Source of the DNA: Rhizoclosmatium globosum
Lineage: Eukaryota; Chytridiomycota; Chytridiomycetes; Chytridiales; Chytriomycetaceae
Direction of reading: 5' to 3'
NCBI GenBank assembly: GCA_002104985.1
Contig: MCGO01000028.1
Location: 372,001 to 436,000, forward strand
Length of the DNA: 64,000 nucleotides
This document shows positions 48,515 through 59,975 of the stretch, one piece after another. How positions within the stretch are numbered: position 1 is the first letter of the stretch; every line of letters starts with the position of its first letter. The notes under the pieces are model-generated. The model searched no databases. It worked only from the letters and a program-made list of their open reading frames with translations, and had not been told where the DNA came from. Both the position numbers and the translations under genes were made by a program.

Positions 48515-50229
48515 ATGCCGTTGGAACACATTGACTTACATATTGGTCGACACCGAGTCAAGGCATCTCTAAGTCCTGCTGGAATCCTCTCTATTACAGG
48601 CACGAAAGATGCCCTGGGACATCCGCCAAAGACACACTTGTCGTCTCCAGTGACACTGTTGACCTTGAAGGTCCTCAACACTCCTGCAACAAAGAAGGGT
48701 CTCTTTACGCATACGGACAAGTGCCACTTCCAGCTGATTACGCCTACTGTGCAGCTGCCAATGTACACCTCTTCTCTGGGTGCATTCAACGAGGTATTGC
48801 GAACCACTTACATTACCGCATTACTGTCCCTGCTAACACGCAACGCACTTCTCATCCAGCTCCGCACTGCCATCGATGCCGCCCGAGCCACGGCACTCAG
48901 TGGGTCCAATTCAGGTGGTGCATGTGAACTGGACGACGAGTGCGACAGCCAAAGTGCTCCACTCTCTGGCCGGGCACTGCTTGCGTGGCTCGTGCAGAAG
49001 GACCCGTCAAATGCACGCTGTGGTGGATGCGGCAGGCCCGATCCACAGTGGCTGGCTGTGCAACGAGATATGTGGGTTGGTTTGATAGTATGTGATGGTA
49101 ATGCAGCCTTGTATCTCCCGCTATTCTTCCTAAATGCTAATAATACCCATCAACATATCCTACAACAGCATGCTCCGGATTCTACCGAGGCCGCCCCGAC
49201 TTTCTCGTGCGATCCTTCCTATTTGATGTGTCTGTGTTTGAAGACAGGGACTCTCCGCTGTTCAAGGCAGTTACCCGCATCAACAACCTCGCAGCATGCA
49301 CGACTCTTGCACCACTTGCATCGCCTTTATCTTCCTCTGAAACTACCCCCGCAATCTCTTCGAACGATCCACCAACTCCCTCAATAACTGCAACCTCAAT
49401 CTCACGTCCCCAAACACCCACCCTCCAAGGCCCAATCCGCCTGTTCTTCAACAACTCATCCCCGAACGCATCCCACGACCCGCATAACCACAATCACCAC
49501 CCCCTTTCCAACAACTACGACTCATCCGCCCTCTCAACGCCAACGACAGACGACCCAGAACTCACATACACATACATGCCCGTCCACCCCCCCTCCACAG
49601 CCTCCTCCTCCTCCTCTCCAAACTCTCACGCCCACGCACAAAACAGCAACCAACTCTCAAGCAAACTATCCCCGAAATCAAAACTCCACCAATCCCTCTT
49701 AAAAACCCAAGGAAAGATTCTCAAGCTCTTGCACCACAAAACATCAGGAAGCAGTACCACACATTCTGCGACAGACTCTCCGCCCATCGTGACTCCCACT
49801 TCAGCTGGGTCTGCGAACCTCCTACCCATCCGGAATTCAGGGCTGTCTCCAGGCAGTGGTATTCATGGCGGCGGGGGCGGAGGTAGTGGTGTCGTTGGTG
49901 GTATTGGAGAGTCTGGTGGATTCTTGTTGGATGAGAATGGAGTCACTGTTGCTCGAAGGAAGAGTTTTACAACGATTGAGAGGAGGAAGGAGGGGACGGT
50001 TGTTCATGCGAATTCAATGGCGGAGTTGCCAGTGCTTGTTCCTGCTGTTCCTACTGTTCCTGCTTTTTCTGGTACTGCTGCTCCTATGCCGGTAGCACAC
50101 GACGAACAAGGAGGTGATGTTGTTGTTGTTGGAGATGTGGAGGGTGAAGTGGAGGGTGATGAGGTTCAGGGGTTGGAACGTCCAACGAACACTGGGAAGG
50201 AGTCGGATCGAGTTAGTGCTGTCGAATGA
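48515..50229 (+). CDS. PH/ArfGAP-like protein with low-complexity tail
   Basis: Proposed exons 48515-48793, 48860-49079 and 49169-50229 close to 519 aa. The first 110 residues look like a PH domain ending in a helix (FNELRTAIDAARATAL). An ArfGAP-type finger follows: NARCGGCGRPDPQWL, then CSGFYRGRPDFLVRSFLFD, matching C-x2-C...CSGIHR...RSL-x2-D of ArfGAPs, but the third zinc cysteine appears to be replaced. The donor at 49080 was chosen to keep both halves in frame. The C-terminal 300 residues are Ser/Thr/Pro-rich, then Gly-rich, then acidic. If active it would stimulate GTP hydrolysis on Arf proteins. The gene has a broken second copy at 59.9 and 63.5-64.0 kb. Confidence 0.55.
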
Positions 50230-50657
50230 ATGTAGGGCATTGTTTTGTTTTTCCTTTACCCTTGTCGTGCCCTTGTCGAAGTAAAGTTCTTCTTTCTTTG
50301 AGCGACGAAGATCACATTTTTGGAGTCTTCGTCTTTTGTTTTCATCATTCGTCAAGCTTTACAAAAACATTACAAATCCTCAATGCTCAAGTTTCTACCA
50401 CACACCCCGTTTGGCTCGCTCCTTGCATAAACCTAACCCTTTGCTAACATACAAGTTTGGTAGCTTTAACCCTATGGATAAGTTGTGTAAAAAAAGTTTT
50501 GGTTTTTTCTTTCCTTTTTCTTTCTTCTTTCTTCTCTTTTCTTTTTTTAAGGGGATTCACAAATATCAAACTCCACCCTTTATTCATCCAGCCTAACCTT
50601 CTACAAACAAATCACCAAAGACACAATGACCATGAAGAAGAAATGATGAAACGTTTT
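50230..50657. other. Intergenic stretch
   Basis: 428 bp between two convergent genes, with T-rich runs (50500-50560). No gene recognised. Confidence 0.5.
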
Positions 50658-51297
50658 CTAGAAATGGAAAAAGATACGATCGCCTTGAAGTACTGGGGCG
50701 AAGTGGATGACCAGATCAGTTAGATGATTTTGGGGCACCCACTCTAAAGCGTTGGCACGCTCAATTACCACAAGTGGCATCCAGTTTCGAGTGTGGTTAA
50801 AGTGACGGCGGCAAAGACTGTCAAACGAGTCGGAAACGTAGAGTCTGACGCGGCGTCTGATGTGCTGCGGTTCAGGAAAGCCAGGAACCACACAAACACG
50901 GACCAACTCGGTTTCAAAGTCGAGTTGAATGGTCGCGATCAGAGCAGCCAGATGGACGAATTGAGCCATGGTAAGATGACGTGTTAGATCTGGATGATCG
51001 TCTTGGCTAAAGTACATTAGATCGAGTCATTCGAACATCAGTTAGATACCATCGCTGAATGAATCTTCGAGTTTGATCGGTAACCCGAATCCTTGCCGTG
51101 GCTTCTATTGCCCTTGCAGCAACATCAGGAAAACTGTGCAGATAAGGCACCATCCATGGATAAGCGAAAGCAGGACCGAAGGAAACATACACAACCACGA
51201 TCAGAAGCACAAGGACGTTGTTCGCATTCTGATTATGGTCTCTTGCGAGAAGCAGAACAAGATCGCGAGTGAGTGAAGAAGCGGAAACAGTGGTCAT
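50658..51297 (-). CDS. 198-aa membrane protein with C-terminal ubiquitin-like fold, paralog A
   Basis: Exons 51297-51050 and 51006-50658 on the minus strand close to 198 aa around a 43-nt intron. The N-terminus has a hydrophobic membrane segment (NNVLVLLIVVVYVSFGPAFAY). The C-terminal 80 residues (RRVRLYVSDSFDSLCRRHF, then LVIHFAPVLQGDRIFFHF) have the strand-helix-strand pattern of a beta-grasp ubiquitin-like fold, ending at the chain terminus. Paralog B at 54.3-55.0 kb has the same length, intron position and phase. I know no named family. It lies next to a zinc-finger/ubiquitin-like gene copy, as does paralog B. Confidence 0.75.
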
Positions 51298-51382
51298 TTC
51301 AGCAAAGATTTTGAGGAGGTCGAAGATCGTTTAACAAACAATAGCATACCCCCAAGATGCGTTATCTTCGAAGAGATACAGA

Positions 51383-51850
51383 TTATATTCGCCCGCCTTC
51401 ACTGCATGAGTACTTAAGCGAAGATATCGTTCGTCGCCAGTTTTCCAGTTTACTTGCGCTCCACGTATTGAACATTCCCTCAAGCACAAGTGATACGGTA
51501 ATGAATTTAAGGTCGGACTCAGAAAAGAACGCATCTGTGCGTCCTCTTTCGGGATTGGACCACATGAAGAGGCAAATGAGGAATCCGATGTATTTCCTAA
51601 GAGCAGGAAAGAAATTCTTCGTTACAACATCGAGATGAATTGAATTCCAGAACAGAGGAACAACACAAAGAAAAGAGCTCGATGAACGTCCCAGTTTTTC
51701 AAGTAATTTGCGATGCCAACAACGTGGTATCGAAGTATTGAATATTATAGCAATGATAATCAGACTCAGACATAGCTGAATCTGTTTGTCCAACGTCACT
51801 TGACTCGTCGACAGGGCAACCGCGAGTATAATGCTTATTTCTTGAGCCAT
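51383..51850 (-). CDS. Possible small membrane protein
   Basis: An open frame of 155 codons upstream of paralog A with two hydrophobic segments (IQLCLSLIIIAIIF and KYIGFLICLFMW). No family recognised and no counterpart seen upstream of paralog B. It may be a chance frame or part of a decayed gene. Confidence 0.3.
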   Translation of the reverse strand: MAQEISIILAVALSTSQVTLDKQIQLCLSLIIIAIIFNTSIPRCWHRKLLEKLGRSSSSFLCVVPLFWNSIHLDVVTKNFFPALRKYIGFLICLFMWSNPERGRTDAFFSESDLKFITVSLVLEGMFNTWSASKLENWRRTISSLKYSCSEGGRI

Positions 51851-52421
51851 ATAGTACCAAGCGAGATATGTCCAAATAGATCAATCAACCGTCATGCATA
51901 CTTCTTCGAGATTCCGTTCGTCGAGGACAAGTGGTTGTGTGATGCATTTTTCTTGACGATCATAGTGAAGCACGCAGATACACCTTCCGACTGTTTCAAT
52001 GAACTGTAATTTGACAGTTTCGTTTCAACCCATAATTGTCCGTTCAAAATTCAAGACCTTCACCACCCTCAGTCTTCCCTTAAATTTTTTTCTCATTTTT
52101 TCTCTTTCCTCAACGACTGGCACCATTCTTAGCACACGGGTTTAATCCACGACACTCAGGATATAAATGTCAGAGAACACTGCCTCTGGCTCTCATTGTG
52201 GCCAGAAGCGGTTGTGAGTATCACCCAGTTGACCATCAGATTCCATTGAGAGTCTTCACTGCATGAATACTTTGATCAACAGAGAAGTTGGAGAAGTTAG
52301 TTAGCCTTGGAACAACAAAGCCGATACGCTGATGTCGAGTTCAATATATATACAGACAGAATATATTCTGGGAGCCATTCAGATCCGTAGACGAACTGGT
52401 TAACGAACGTCATCAACACCT

Positions 52422-53283
52422 GTAAATACAGGTTGGGTGTTACTGAGATATCTGTTTAGTGAACCTCCACTGTGACAAACAAATCATACTGCACTCACAC
52501 CGGAGCCCTTACTAAGTATGCTTAAATGAACTCATTGCGATACGGACCTTCATTGTGCTCGGAAACCTTTTTTTGTTAAGGGTTAAAAATAGGATAAGCT
52601 GTGAAGGTTTTGGTCCAATTGAGGTACAATTCCAATTGGACCAAACATTTTCTCTCCATCCCAAAACCCTGATTCTGAGTGCATTGTCCCCCCACCATAT
52701 CATGTCTTGAATAAAACAAGGCTTTCTATACTATTTCCGATTTTTGTGAGGCCTTGACGGCGCAGGATCCGCTTCAGTGAAGAATTGAATTGAGGTCGGC
52801 GAAATGCACAGAACACCTCGAACAGTTAATGGCAGTGGGACTCGGGGGAAGTGAGGTGAGATGGACGAGACGAAACAGCTTTTTCTCTTCTCAGAACGCA
52901 ACCAACCTTTCACACGGCTACGTACCACTTACCACTGGCTACGGACACCCGATGAAGATGATTTCAACTCATTCTTCGGAATGTTCTGGAGGATGTATCT
53001 TTATTTTAGAAATTCCGAACCGCCTTCCCACACCTTCACAGCATCAAATTTGCTCCCCTTTTTCTCTCTTTCAAAGTTAAAGAAAGAGGGCTTGAAGATT
53101 ATGAAGCCGTCGCTCTGCTTTCTCTGCTCCGTGAGCATGCCACCACAAGATCAAACCTGCTGTTTGGTTTGCGGACGTTGTTTCCATGTGAACTGTGCAT
53201 CCAGTCACAATTGCAACCAGCCCCTCACATCATCAACAAATCCATCATTAACAAATCTGTTGACAAATGATCCGCGAATGTAC
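52422..53283. repeat. Direct repeat, copy 1 (about 860 bp)
   Basis: Matches 55610-56470 nearly base for base (a handful of substitutions and one or two indels). The left break is at AATACAGGTTGGGTG and the right break just after GATCCGCGAATGTAC. It carries the upstream region and first 60 codons of a zinc-finger gene. Confidence 0.95.
53101..53283 (+). pseudogene. Truncated copy of the zinc-finger/ubiquitin-like gene
   Basis: Starts MKPSLCFLCSVSMPP and keeps the Cys pairs (CFLC, CLVCGRCFHVNC) of the intact gene at 56.3 kb, then stops matching at 53283 where the duplicated segment ends. The frame stays open to 53667 only because it runs antisense through an MCM9-like gene, so the long open frame is a chimera. 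Confidence 0.8.
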
Positions 53284-54240
53284 ACGAAAAAGTTTCGGCC
53301 GTCAATCAGTCGTCCAGAATATCCCTCCCAAAACGTTTTAAACTCGTTCTTCAATTTTTCCGTCAGAATAAGGTTACTTCTTTGTTCGTTATGTACACGG
53401 AAGTGGTTCGCAACAATCACGATATCAATATCTTCACGTTCGCTGACTTGTAGGTATTGCCATCGACGTATAACGGTGCCTCCACAACGTATTCAATTTT
53501 ATCGATCAATAAATTTGATGCGAAGGAAGATTACTCACAGAATGGATACATCGTCTTCAGGTTTACAAAAATCTGCCCAATCATCTTCCAACAGAATCAA
53601 GATGGATCGTGGGATTGTACCTAGTGCCAGCTTCGTAACTTGTTCTTGGACTTTAATTTCTTGGTAATCTCGACATTCGGTTGGAGCCTAATTTAAACTG
53701 CGGGTTTCAGAAGAGTTTCGAACAACAGTTTCGCTCGTACCAGCGTCCATAACGATTTCCTTTAACTTTTTCCATCACATTCTTTGACGCCGTCGCTAAC
53801 AATCACGCGTCCATTGTCTCCGATAACGCTGACACCGCATCGAGTTGGTTTCACGACTTGATACCCAAGTTCTCGTTCGACTCAGACAGAATAGCGACCG
53901 TTACATGAAGTATGGTATATCTTCCGTGTCTCCATCATTTTAACCATTCCCGTCTAATCGCACCAAAGGTCAAAAGTAATTCCCCAAGACATCAAACGTA
54001 CGCGAATAACAGTCCCCACAAAGTTGATGAGCTTTCCAACGTGTTCAGATCGAGGAATGCGTTGGAATTGTAACGCAAGGACCTGAGGAAGCCTATCGCG
54101 CAGTCCATCAGCACTCAACTTCAACCATACTTCAACCATCCAAATGCCCACCTTGTACACCTATCATGCACCAGCTCCTTCACCGTCAAGTTCTCTACAC
54201 CAGGTTGATTGATGCGCAGATCCCTCAAATGGACCTGAGC
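53284..54240 (-). pseudogene. 5' part of an MCM9-like helicase gene, truncated
   Basis: The minus strand encodes in order segments typical of MCM8/9 N-terminal domains: HLRDLRINQPGVENLTVKEL, then RSEHVGKLINFVGTVIRV, then CRDYQEIKVQEQVTKLALG with TIPRSILILLEDDWADFCKP, then TVIRRWQYLQVSE and LKNEFKTFWEGY-x-GRNFF. Small introns separate some segments (for example a GTGAGT donor after SIL). Coding homology stops at 53284, exactly where the 860-bp duplicated segment begins; the AAA+ ATPase core (Walker A/B) is missing. Frames between 53700 and 53950 look damaged. The gene appears to have been cut by the duplication. Confidence 0.75.
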
Positions 54241-54341
54241 TAACAATACCATTTATCGTTCTTTATTTATTTGTTACTCTTTCTTCTATTTTCCTTTTTT
54301 AGTGGTGATCAACCACGAAAATGAAACCAACCTAGGCACTT

Positions 54342-54982
54342 CTAAGCAAGAAAAGGAAAAAAGATATAGATGCGATCGCCTGGAAGTATTGGGACGATGC
54401 TGATGATCGAAGTTTGACCATCTAGTTCCACGAGCCGTTGCGAGTTGGCTCGCTCAATTATCACCAGTGTCGCCTGATTCGGCACAAAGCCGAAGAAACG
54501 GGAGCAAAGAGTCCCCACCGAGTCAGAAACGCGGAGTCTGACGTGTTCTGTTACAGACGCAAAGGTTTGAACAAACACCACCTCCGTTTCGAAGTGCAAT
54601 TCAATGTCCCAGACTCGAGCAGCCAGATGGACCACTCGAAAACAGTGATCATAACCGAGAAACACACTGCTATAGAGCAAGTTAGTTAGAGGGAGCCACA
54701 CTGAATCAGATACCATTCTTCAAGGAGACGACGAGTCTCCTGCGAAACCCGAAACTTCCGCGGGGACGATACTGCGTTTGCCGCTGAAATGTAAGCGCCG
54801 GCAAGGAGTGGGTTCATAATAAATGAGGTGAACGGATACACGAAAATGGCGATGCGGATGGCATTAAGCATGCCTCCCAGAAGATCCAAAATGCAGACAT
54901 TCGCACTCTGACCACGGGAAGTAGAGAGAGGCAAAACTCGATCGTGTGTGAGCAAATCCGCAGGGACCGTCGTGTCTGGCAT
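54342..54982 (-). CDS. 198-aa membrane protein with C-terminal ubiquitin-like fold, paralog B
   Basis: Exons 54982-54714 and 54669-54342 close to 198 aa around a 44-nt intron with donor GTATCT and a CTAAC-type branch site. Hydrophobic segment near IRIAIFVYPFTSFIM. The C-terminal domain (EHVRLRVSDSVGTLCSRFF, then ISIVPILPGDRIYIFF) aligns with paralog A and fits a beta-grasp fold. Sequence identity with A is modest overall, so the pair is older than the neighbouring 860-bp duplication. Confidence 0.75.
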
Positions 54983-55609
54983 TTGAGACAGCTTTTTTTT
55001 TGAGGTGAGAGGAACTGGAACGCAATTTCTGATCCTCGAATAATGGCATAGAAGCGACGTCTTCCGAAAGATGTATAACCAACAGAGAGCATGATTTGCT
55101 TATTCCCATCATGACAATACTGAAGTAATAGGGAAAAAACCATTCAGCCGAGTTCAACAGACATATCCAGAACAGATCTTGTACAAGAAAGCGTCGTTAT
55201 ACCATAGTATTTGAGTTTTTGTCATATCGACTAGTGAATGCTATCCCAGTGGCAAACAATGACAGTGTCATAACGACAGAGTTATTGATTGGATGTCAGA
55301 CTCATACAGAGCCATTCGTCCACCTTCACTATCGAGCATACTGAAGTAAAGACAATCTCACAATTTTTGCCGGGAGTTCAGACTTGGGTGTGGCAGTGGA
55401 GCAACTGTGCAGATTTCTAGCAAAGAGCTCCGCAACCATTCAAAGTACATGAGCTTTATCCACGACACTCAGGAGCATTGCTTTAAAAAAGTATGTGATG
55501 TCCAGTGTCAAGCAATCAGTGTCAAGCAATCAACGTAGTATACATATAGATATATAAGTGCGGAATCCCATTAGATAATGAGAAACAAGGTGATGAATGT
55601 CGTCAACAG
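54983..55609. other. Intergenic stretch, nothing recognised
   Basis: No convincing open frame; short frames overlap paralog B's upstream region. Confidence 0.5.
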
Positions 55610-56470
55610 CCACAAATACAGGTTGGGTGTTACTGAGATATCTGTTTAGTGAACCTCCACTGTGACAAACAAATCATACTGCACTCACACCGGAGCCCTT
55701 ACTAAGTATGCTTAAATGAAGTCATTGCGATACGGACCTTCATTGTGCTCGGAAACCTTTTTTTGTTAAGGGTTAAAAATAGGATAAGCTGTGAAGGTTT
55801 TGGTCCAATTGAGGTACAATTCCAATTGGACCAAACATTTTCTCTCCATCCCAAAACCCTGATTCTGAGTGCATTGTCCCCACCATATCATGTCTTGAAT
55901 AAAACAACGCTTTCTATACTATTTCCGATTTTTGTGAGGCCTTGACGGCGCAGGATCCGCTTCAGTGAAGAATTGAATTGAGGTCGGCGAAATGCACAGA
56001 ACACCTCGAACAGTTAATGGCAGTGGGACTCGGGGGAAGTGAGGTGAGATGGACGAGACGAAACAGTTTTTTCTCTTCTCAGAACGCAACCAACCTTTCA
56101 CACGGCTACGTACCACTTACCACTGGCTACGGACACCCGATGAAGATGATTTCAACTCATTCTTCGGAATGTTCTGGAGGATGTATCTTTATTTTAGAAA
56201 TTCCGAACCGCCTTCCCACACCTTCACGGCATCAAATTTGCTCCCCTTTTTCTCTCTTTCAAAGTTAAAGAAAGAGGGTTTGAAGATTATGAAGCCGTCG
56301 CTCTGCTTTCTCTGCTCCGTGAGCATGCCACCACAAGATCAAACCTGCTGTTTGATTTGCGGACGTTGTTTCCATGTGAACTGTGCATCCAGTCACAATT
56401 GCAACCAGCCCCTCACATCATCAACAAATCCATCATCAACAAATCTGTTGACAAATGATCCGCGAATGTA
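55610..56470. repeat. Direct repeat, copy 2 (about 860 bp)
   Basis: Second copy of the segment at 52422-53283. Here it continues into the intact zinc-finger/ubiquitin-like gene, so this is probably the source copy. Confidence 0.95.
55799..55845. repeat. Perfect 13-bp inverted repeat (hairpin)
   Basis: Arms TTTGGTCCAATTG and CAATTGGACCAAA separated by a short loop, within the upstream region of the zinc-finger gene. The same hairpin is in the other direct repeat near 52610-52655. Confidence 0.85.
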
Positions 56471-57376
56471 CGTTTTCCAGAATCCTGTGTCTAGCACAGG
56501 AGAGACTTCGACAGTGGTGGCTGCATCGAGCTCTTTGCCTGAGAAGCCATTGTTGCAGAAATCAAACGTAAGACAACTCTCAATTGCCTCTCACTTTCTC
56601 AACTTCTTTGTCGTAGTGGATACCTATAAACAATGCCATCAAGAAAACGAGTCTCGAAAGGGTAACGCTGACTGAAGCTGACGATGTTTATCCACCTTGG
56701 AATCCCTTGTGTGCGTGCGAATCTTGCGCACAAGCTGGAAAGTGGCATCTTGTGCAGAGAAACCGCACTAGTAGTGTAGATGAATCCGATTGTCAATCAT
56801 CAAAGCTCAACAGTCCTCCTTGCTTTCTGGATGAGACTCTGCCTGGATATAAAATGGCGTGTGAATTTGCGAGGAAGTATAATCTACCTGCGCCAATATT
56901 CCGAAGCAAGCAGACAAAAGAAGGTCCTGGTTCATCGATATCTTCAAACGAAACCCCACCCATCGAAAGTGATCCTAAATCGCCCCCAGCCCTTACGTAA
57001 GTTCTTTTGGCATCAGTTCTTGAGATAAACGATTCGATTCAGGGAAAGCCGTCGCATCGATAGTGGAGTTTGCTCTTTATGCATGCAGCCGTCGACCGCC
57101 GAACATATCGTTTGGCTGCATCTCGTTGTTGAAAATAGGATAGGAAAGATAGAACTATGTCCCAACCGTACAGTGGACTTTCTGCGTAATTTACTTTTGA
57201 AGACTGTAGCTCATAGAAGTTGCCACATAATCATTTTGGCGGCTCATGGACTGGAAGTATTGACGGAAGGAGACATGCGGAAAATCAGTGAAGTCCCTAT
57301 TGTAACGGGGGGCTCAATCATGATCACGTTTTTGGAGGATCCAACTGTAGTGGAACCTGTAGAGCAGACCAGCTGA
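56289..57376 (+). CDS. Zinc-finger protein with C-terminal ubiquitin-like fold (intact, plus strand)
   Basis: Exons 56289-56567, 56617-56996 and 57043-57376; phases close to 330 aa. The N-terminus has paired cysteines like a RING/PHD-type site (CFLC, CLICGRCFHVNC). A middle C2-type site follows (LCACESCAQAGKWHLV), then CSLCMQP. The last 75 residues (KIELCPNRTVDFLRNLLL to GGSIMITFLED) fit a beta-grasp ubiquitin-like fold. The motif CPNRTV is shared with the inverted paralog at 57.6-59.7 kb. An upstream in-frame ATG at 56049 exists but lies in a pyrimidine-rich leader. No named family recognised; the layout suggests a ubiquitin- or signalling-related adaptor, which is inference. Confidence 0.75.
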
Positions 57377-57632
57377 ATGGACGTAGATCATATCTGGAAT
57401 TATTTGGAGGTTATTCTGGGATCAAATGAATCTATGTTTGGAATTTATTGGTTCGATTGCTTTATACTTCGCATCTCTATGGATTACAATAAAAAATGAC
57501 CTTATACATGAGTTCATCACACTTCAAACGCCTGAATACTCTCAAGTCTCAAAAGTAAAAAATGCGGTCTTAAGAGGTGCTCCAGAAAGCTTTGGGCGAG
57601 GATTTAATGATTTATTTGAGCCAAGTATTTTC

Positions 57633-59747
57633 TCACACAGATAGACGCACTCTAAAGAGAGGTCGAGCTGTTGTGTCTTGCACCCAACATTGTTGAAAAA
57701 GGTTCCAGCAATCATCAGACACATTCTCAGTTGCATCATCTCTACTTTGACATTCATCATCCTTTACTGATCCTATGACACGTTGAAGATTCTTAGTCAT
57801 GCGGCTGAACGGAGCTAGGCGACCCAGAACTTCATACATAAACTTGGTAGTATCAAAAACATCCATCCGCTTACAATTCAACACAGCTGAATTCCAGGTA
57901 TTTGGTTTCGAAACAGTCTGCTGATCGATATCGTCCGGAGATGTTAGTAGAACTGCCACAAGTGTCTTGGTAGCATCAAAAACATTCATCGGCTTTGAAT
58001 CCGACACAGTCAAATAGGTATTTGTTTTCGAAATAGACGGCACAGACATGTCAGGCAATCCAGAGTTTACTTCATGAGTGGCGTCATCAATGTCAGTGAT
58101 CACAGGAATTGACGGGAATACAATTTGGTCATCACTGCTGTCCTTGTCATTATTTCTGTAGAAATCTGTTGCTCCTAGCATACGTGAAAACACGTGCACA
58201 ATATTTCCGCTTCGAACCGAAGCCGCATTCAAGGTCAATGACTTAAATTCTTCCAAATCTCTCCAACCCTTTTCTTTCACCAATATTTCCCACTTAGTTT
58301 CTGCTTCATGATCCACACCCATGTCCCTTAATATTAGGGCCTTCAGGTCCAACACAGTGCGATTTGGACAAATCTCAAATTCCACTGGCTTTTGATACAC
58401 ACATAAGCGCAAAAGGTGTGTGGGCGAAAGGATGTCTTTGCAGTGTGAACATATTACATTATCGGCCGTAATGGTTTTTAGAGTGTTTGCTCTTAAGAAA
58501 CAAGATTAGATTAACTGAGCATTAGAATATAACTTACTGAGGAAGGACTGATGGAATAACGTAAGCAGGATCAATAGTTGTAACAGATGGTGGGACTGGT
58601 GTGCGATTATCGGCCATAATGGTTTCGAAAGTGTTTGCTCTCAAGAAACAAGATTAGATTAACTGAGCATTAGAATATAACTTACTGAGGAAGGACTGAT
58701 GGAATAAAGTAAGTAGGCTGAATAGTTGTAACAGATGGTGGGACTAGTGTGCGAGAGGTATCTGTTACATCTGCCAAATTCGCAGTGAGCAACTCCGGAG
58801 GAGCCAGCTGATACTTTTTTGCAAATTCCAAAGCGTCGAAATAATCTTCTTTACAGTTGGCAGGAAATGACGGTGGGTCCGATGAATTTAAAATTATGTG
58901 CGAAACTTCTGAATGATGCACCGAAAAATGGTTGGACAACTTGTTTTTTTGAACAAGACGATAATGTCTGGATTCAGCGCATATTATGCATGCATGTAGC
59001 TTCGCATTAAGAGGGTGGATATCTTGGTATGTCAACGTCGATTTGTTCTTGCTTGTAGACTTCACCGTATTTCTGAATTCATGGAACTTCAAATGATTTA
59101 GAAACTCAAATGAAAAAGAAATGAGCGAACGCATTACGTATTCCAATACTTTGGACTTTCTAAGGCGATTTACTGAGTTCGCATTTGGGCGACCATTTGG
59201 ACGAGAGTATGGCGATGTCGATGTCGATGGCAGTGCAGTCAATGTTGATTGTACAGACGTGGATGGAAGTCTAGAACAAACTGAGGGTATGTGCGATCTA
59301 AGCGATGGATCATACGATGGCAGTGCAATTGATTGTACAGATATGGATGGAAGACCAGTCATTCCAAGTGATGAATCCATGTTTGAAATTGATTCTGGAG
59401 TTGAAGATAACGTATTATCCTTTCGCTCGAGTTTAGAAATCGGAAGAGAGAAGAGAGAAGAGAGACAGAGCGACACTTACTGACACTGGTTGTCTGTTGA
59501 GACTCGATAGTTGAGGAGGATCTAACGAGAATGAAGCAAGAGCAAGAGCCATTTGTTCAGAGGGTAGTTGAAACATATAGTCGTGCAACACATTACAACT
59601 CAAGCAAAGTGCCCCTAACCCACCAACGACCACCTTTCCGCGACAGATTACACACGAGATTTGTTCTGTTCCCAACCCTAAGTCAAGATAATAAAGCATA
59701 AGTTAGCGAAGCACAAGCAAGGATTTGGAGAACCCACCTGGTTCCAT
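57633..59747 (-). CDS. Zinc-finger protein with ubiquitin-like fold, long inverted paralog
   Basis: Minus-strand exons 59747-59738, 59677-59481, 59419-58686, 58639-58538 and 58491-57633; phases close to 633 aa. It begins MEPGLGTEQ with cysteine pairs CVICRGKVV and LCLSC, then a second C2H2-like site (ACIICAESRHYRLV, NHFSVHHSE), then CSHCKD before the ubiquitin-like domain (VEFEICPNRTVLDLKALIL to SGNIVHVF). A 230-residue extension follows the domain. Exon 4 and its intron are a 148-bp tandem copy of the end of exon 3 and its intron. It is convergent with its plus-strand relative. Confidence 0.75.
58483..58778. repeat. 148-bp tandem duplication spanning exon and intron
   Basis: Two adjacent copies offset by exactly 148 bp (for example GTGTTTGCTC at 58483 and 58631). 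Each holds a 3' exon segment (PPSVTT, IPSVLP) and the following intron, so the exon count of the gene grew without changing frame. Confidence 0.9.
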
Positions 59748-59869
59748 CTTTTGTTTCAGTCAGAAGAGAAGGAAAAGAAATGATTAACAAAACTGTTTTC
59801 CTTCCACATCTTTCTCATCTCCTCTTTCTCTTGGCCACTTTACGTCTTCACTCTCGTTCACTTTGTCCA

Positions 59870-59975
59870 TCCTCTCTATTACAGGCCAAAAACATATGTC
59901 GTTTCCAGTGACACAGTTAACCTTGAAGGGTCCCTACTAACAGACTTCTCATCTAGCTCCACATGCCAAAGATAG
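59870..59975 (+). pseudogene. Decayed fragment of the PH/ArfGAP-like gene 5' half
   Basis: Short blocks such as CTCTATTACAGGC, TCGTTTCCAGTGACAC and CTTCTCATCTAGCTCC match 48590-48870 in order, with internal deletions. Together with the copy at 63.46 kb this marks a second, broken copy of the gene. Confidence 0.6.

Noticed and set aside
53284..53667. C-terminal half of the open frame 52861-53667
   Set aside because: It runs antisense through MCM9-like coding sequence, so it is not part of a zinc-finger protein.
55919..56116. Minus-strand 65-codon frame repeated at 52731-52928
   Set aside because: It appears in both places only because the DNA is duplicated; no independent sign of coding.
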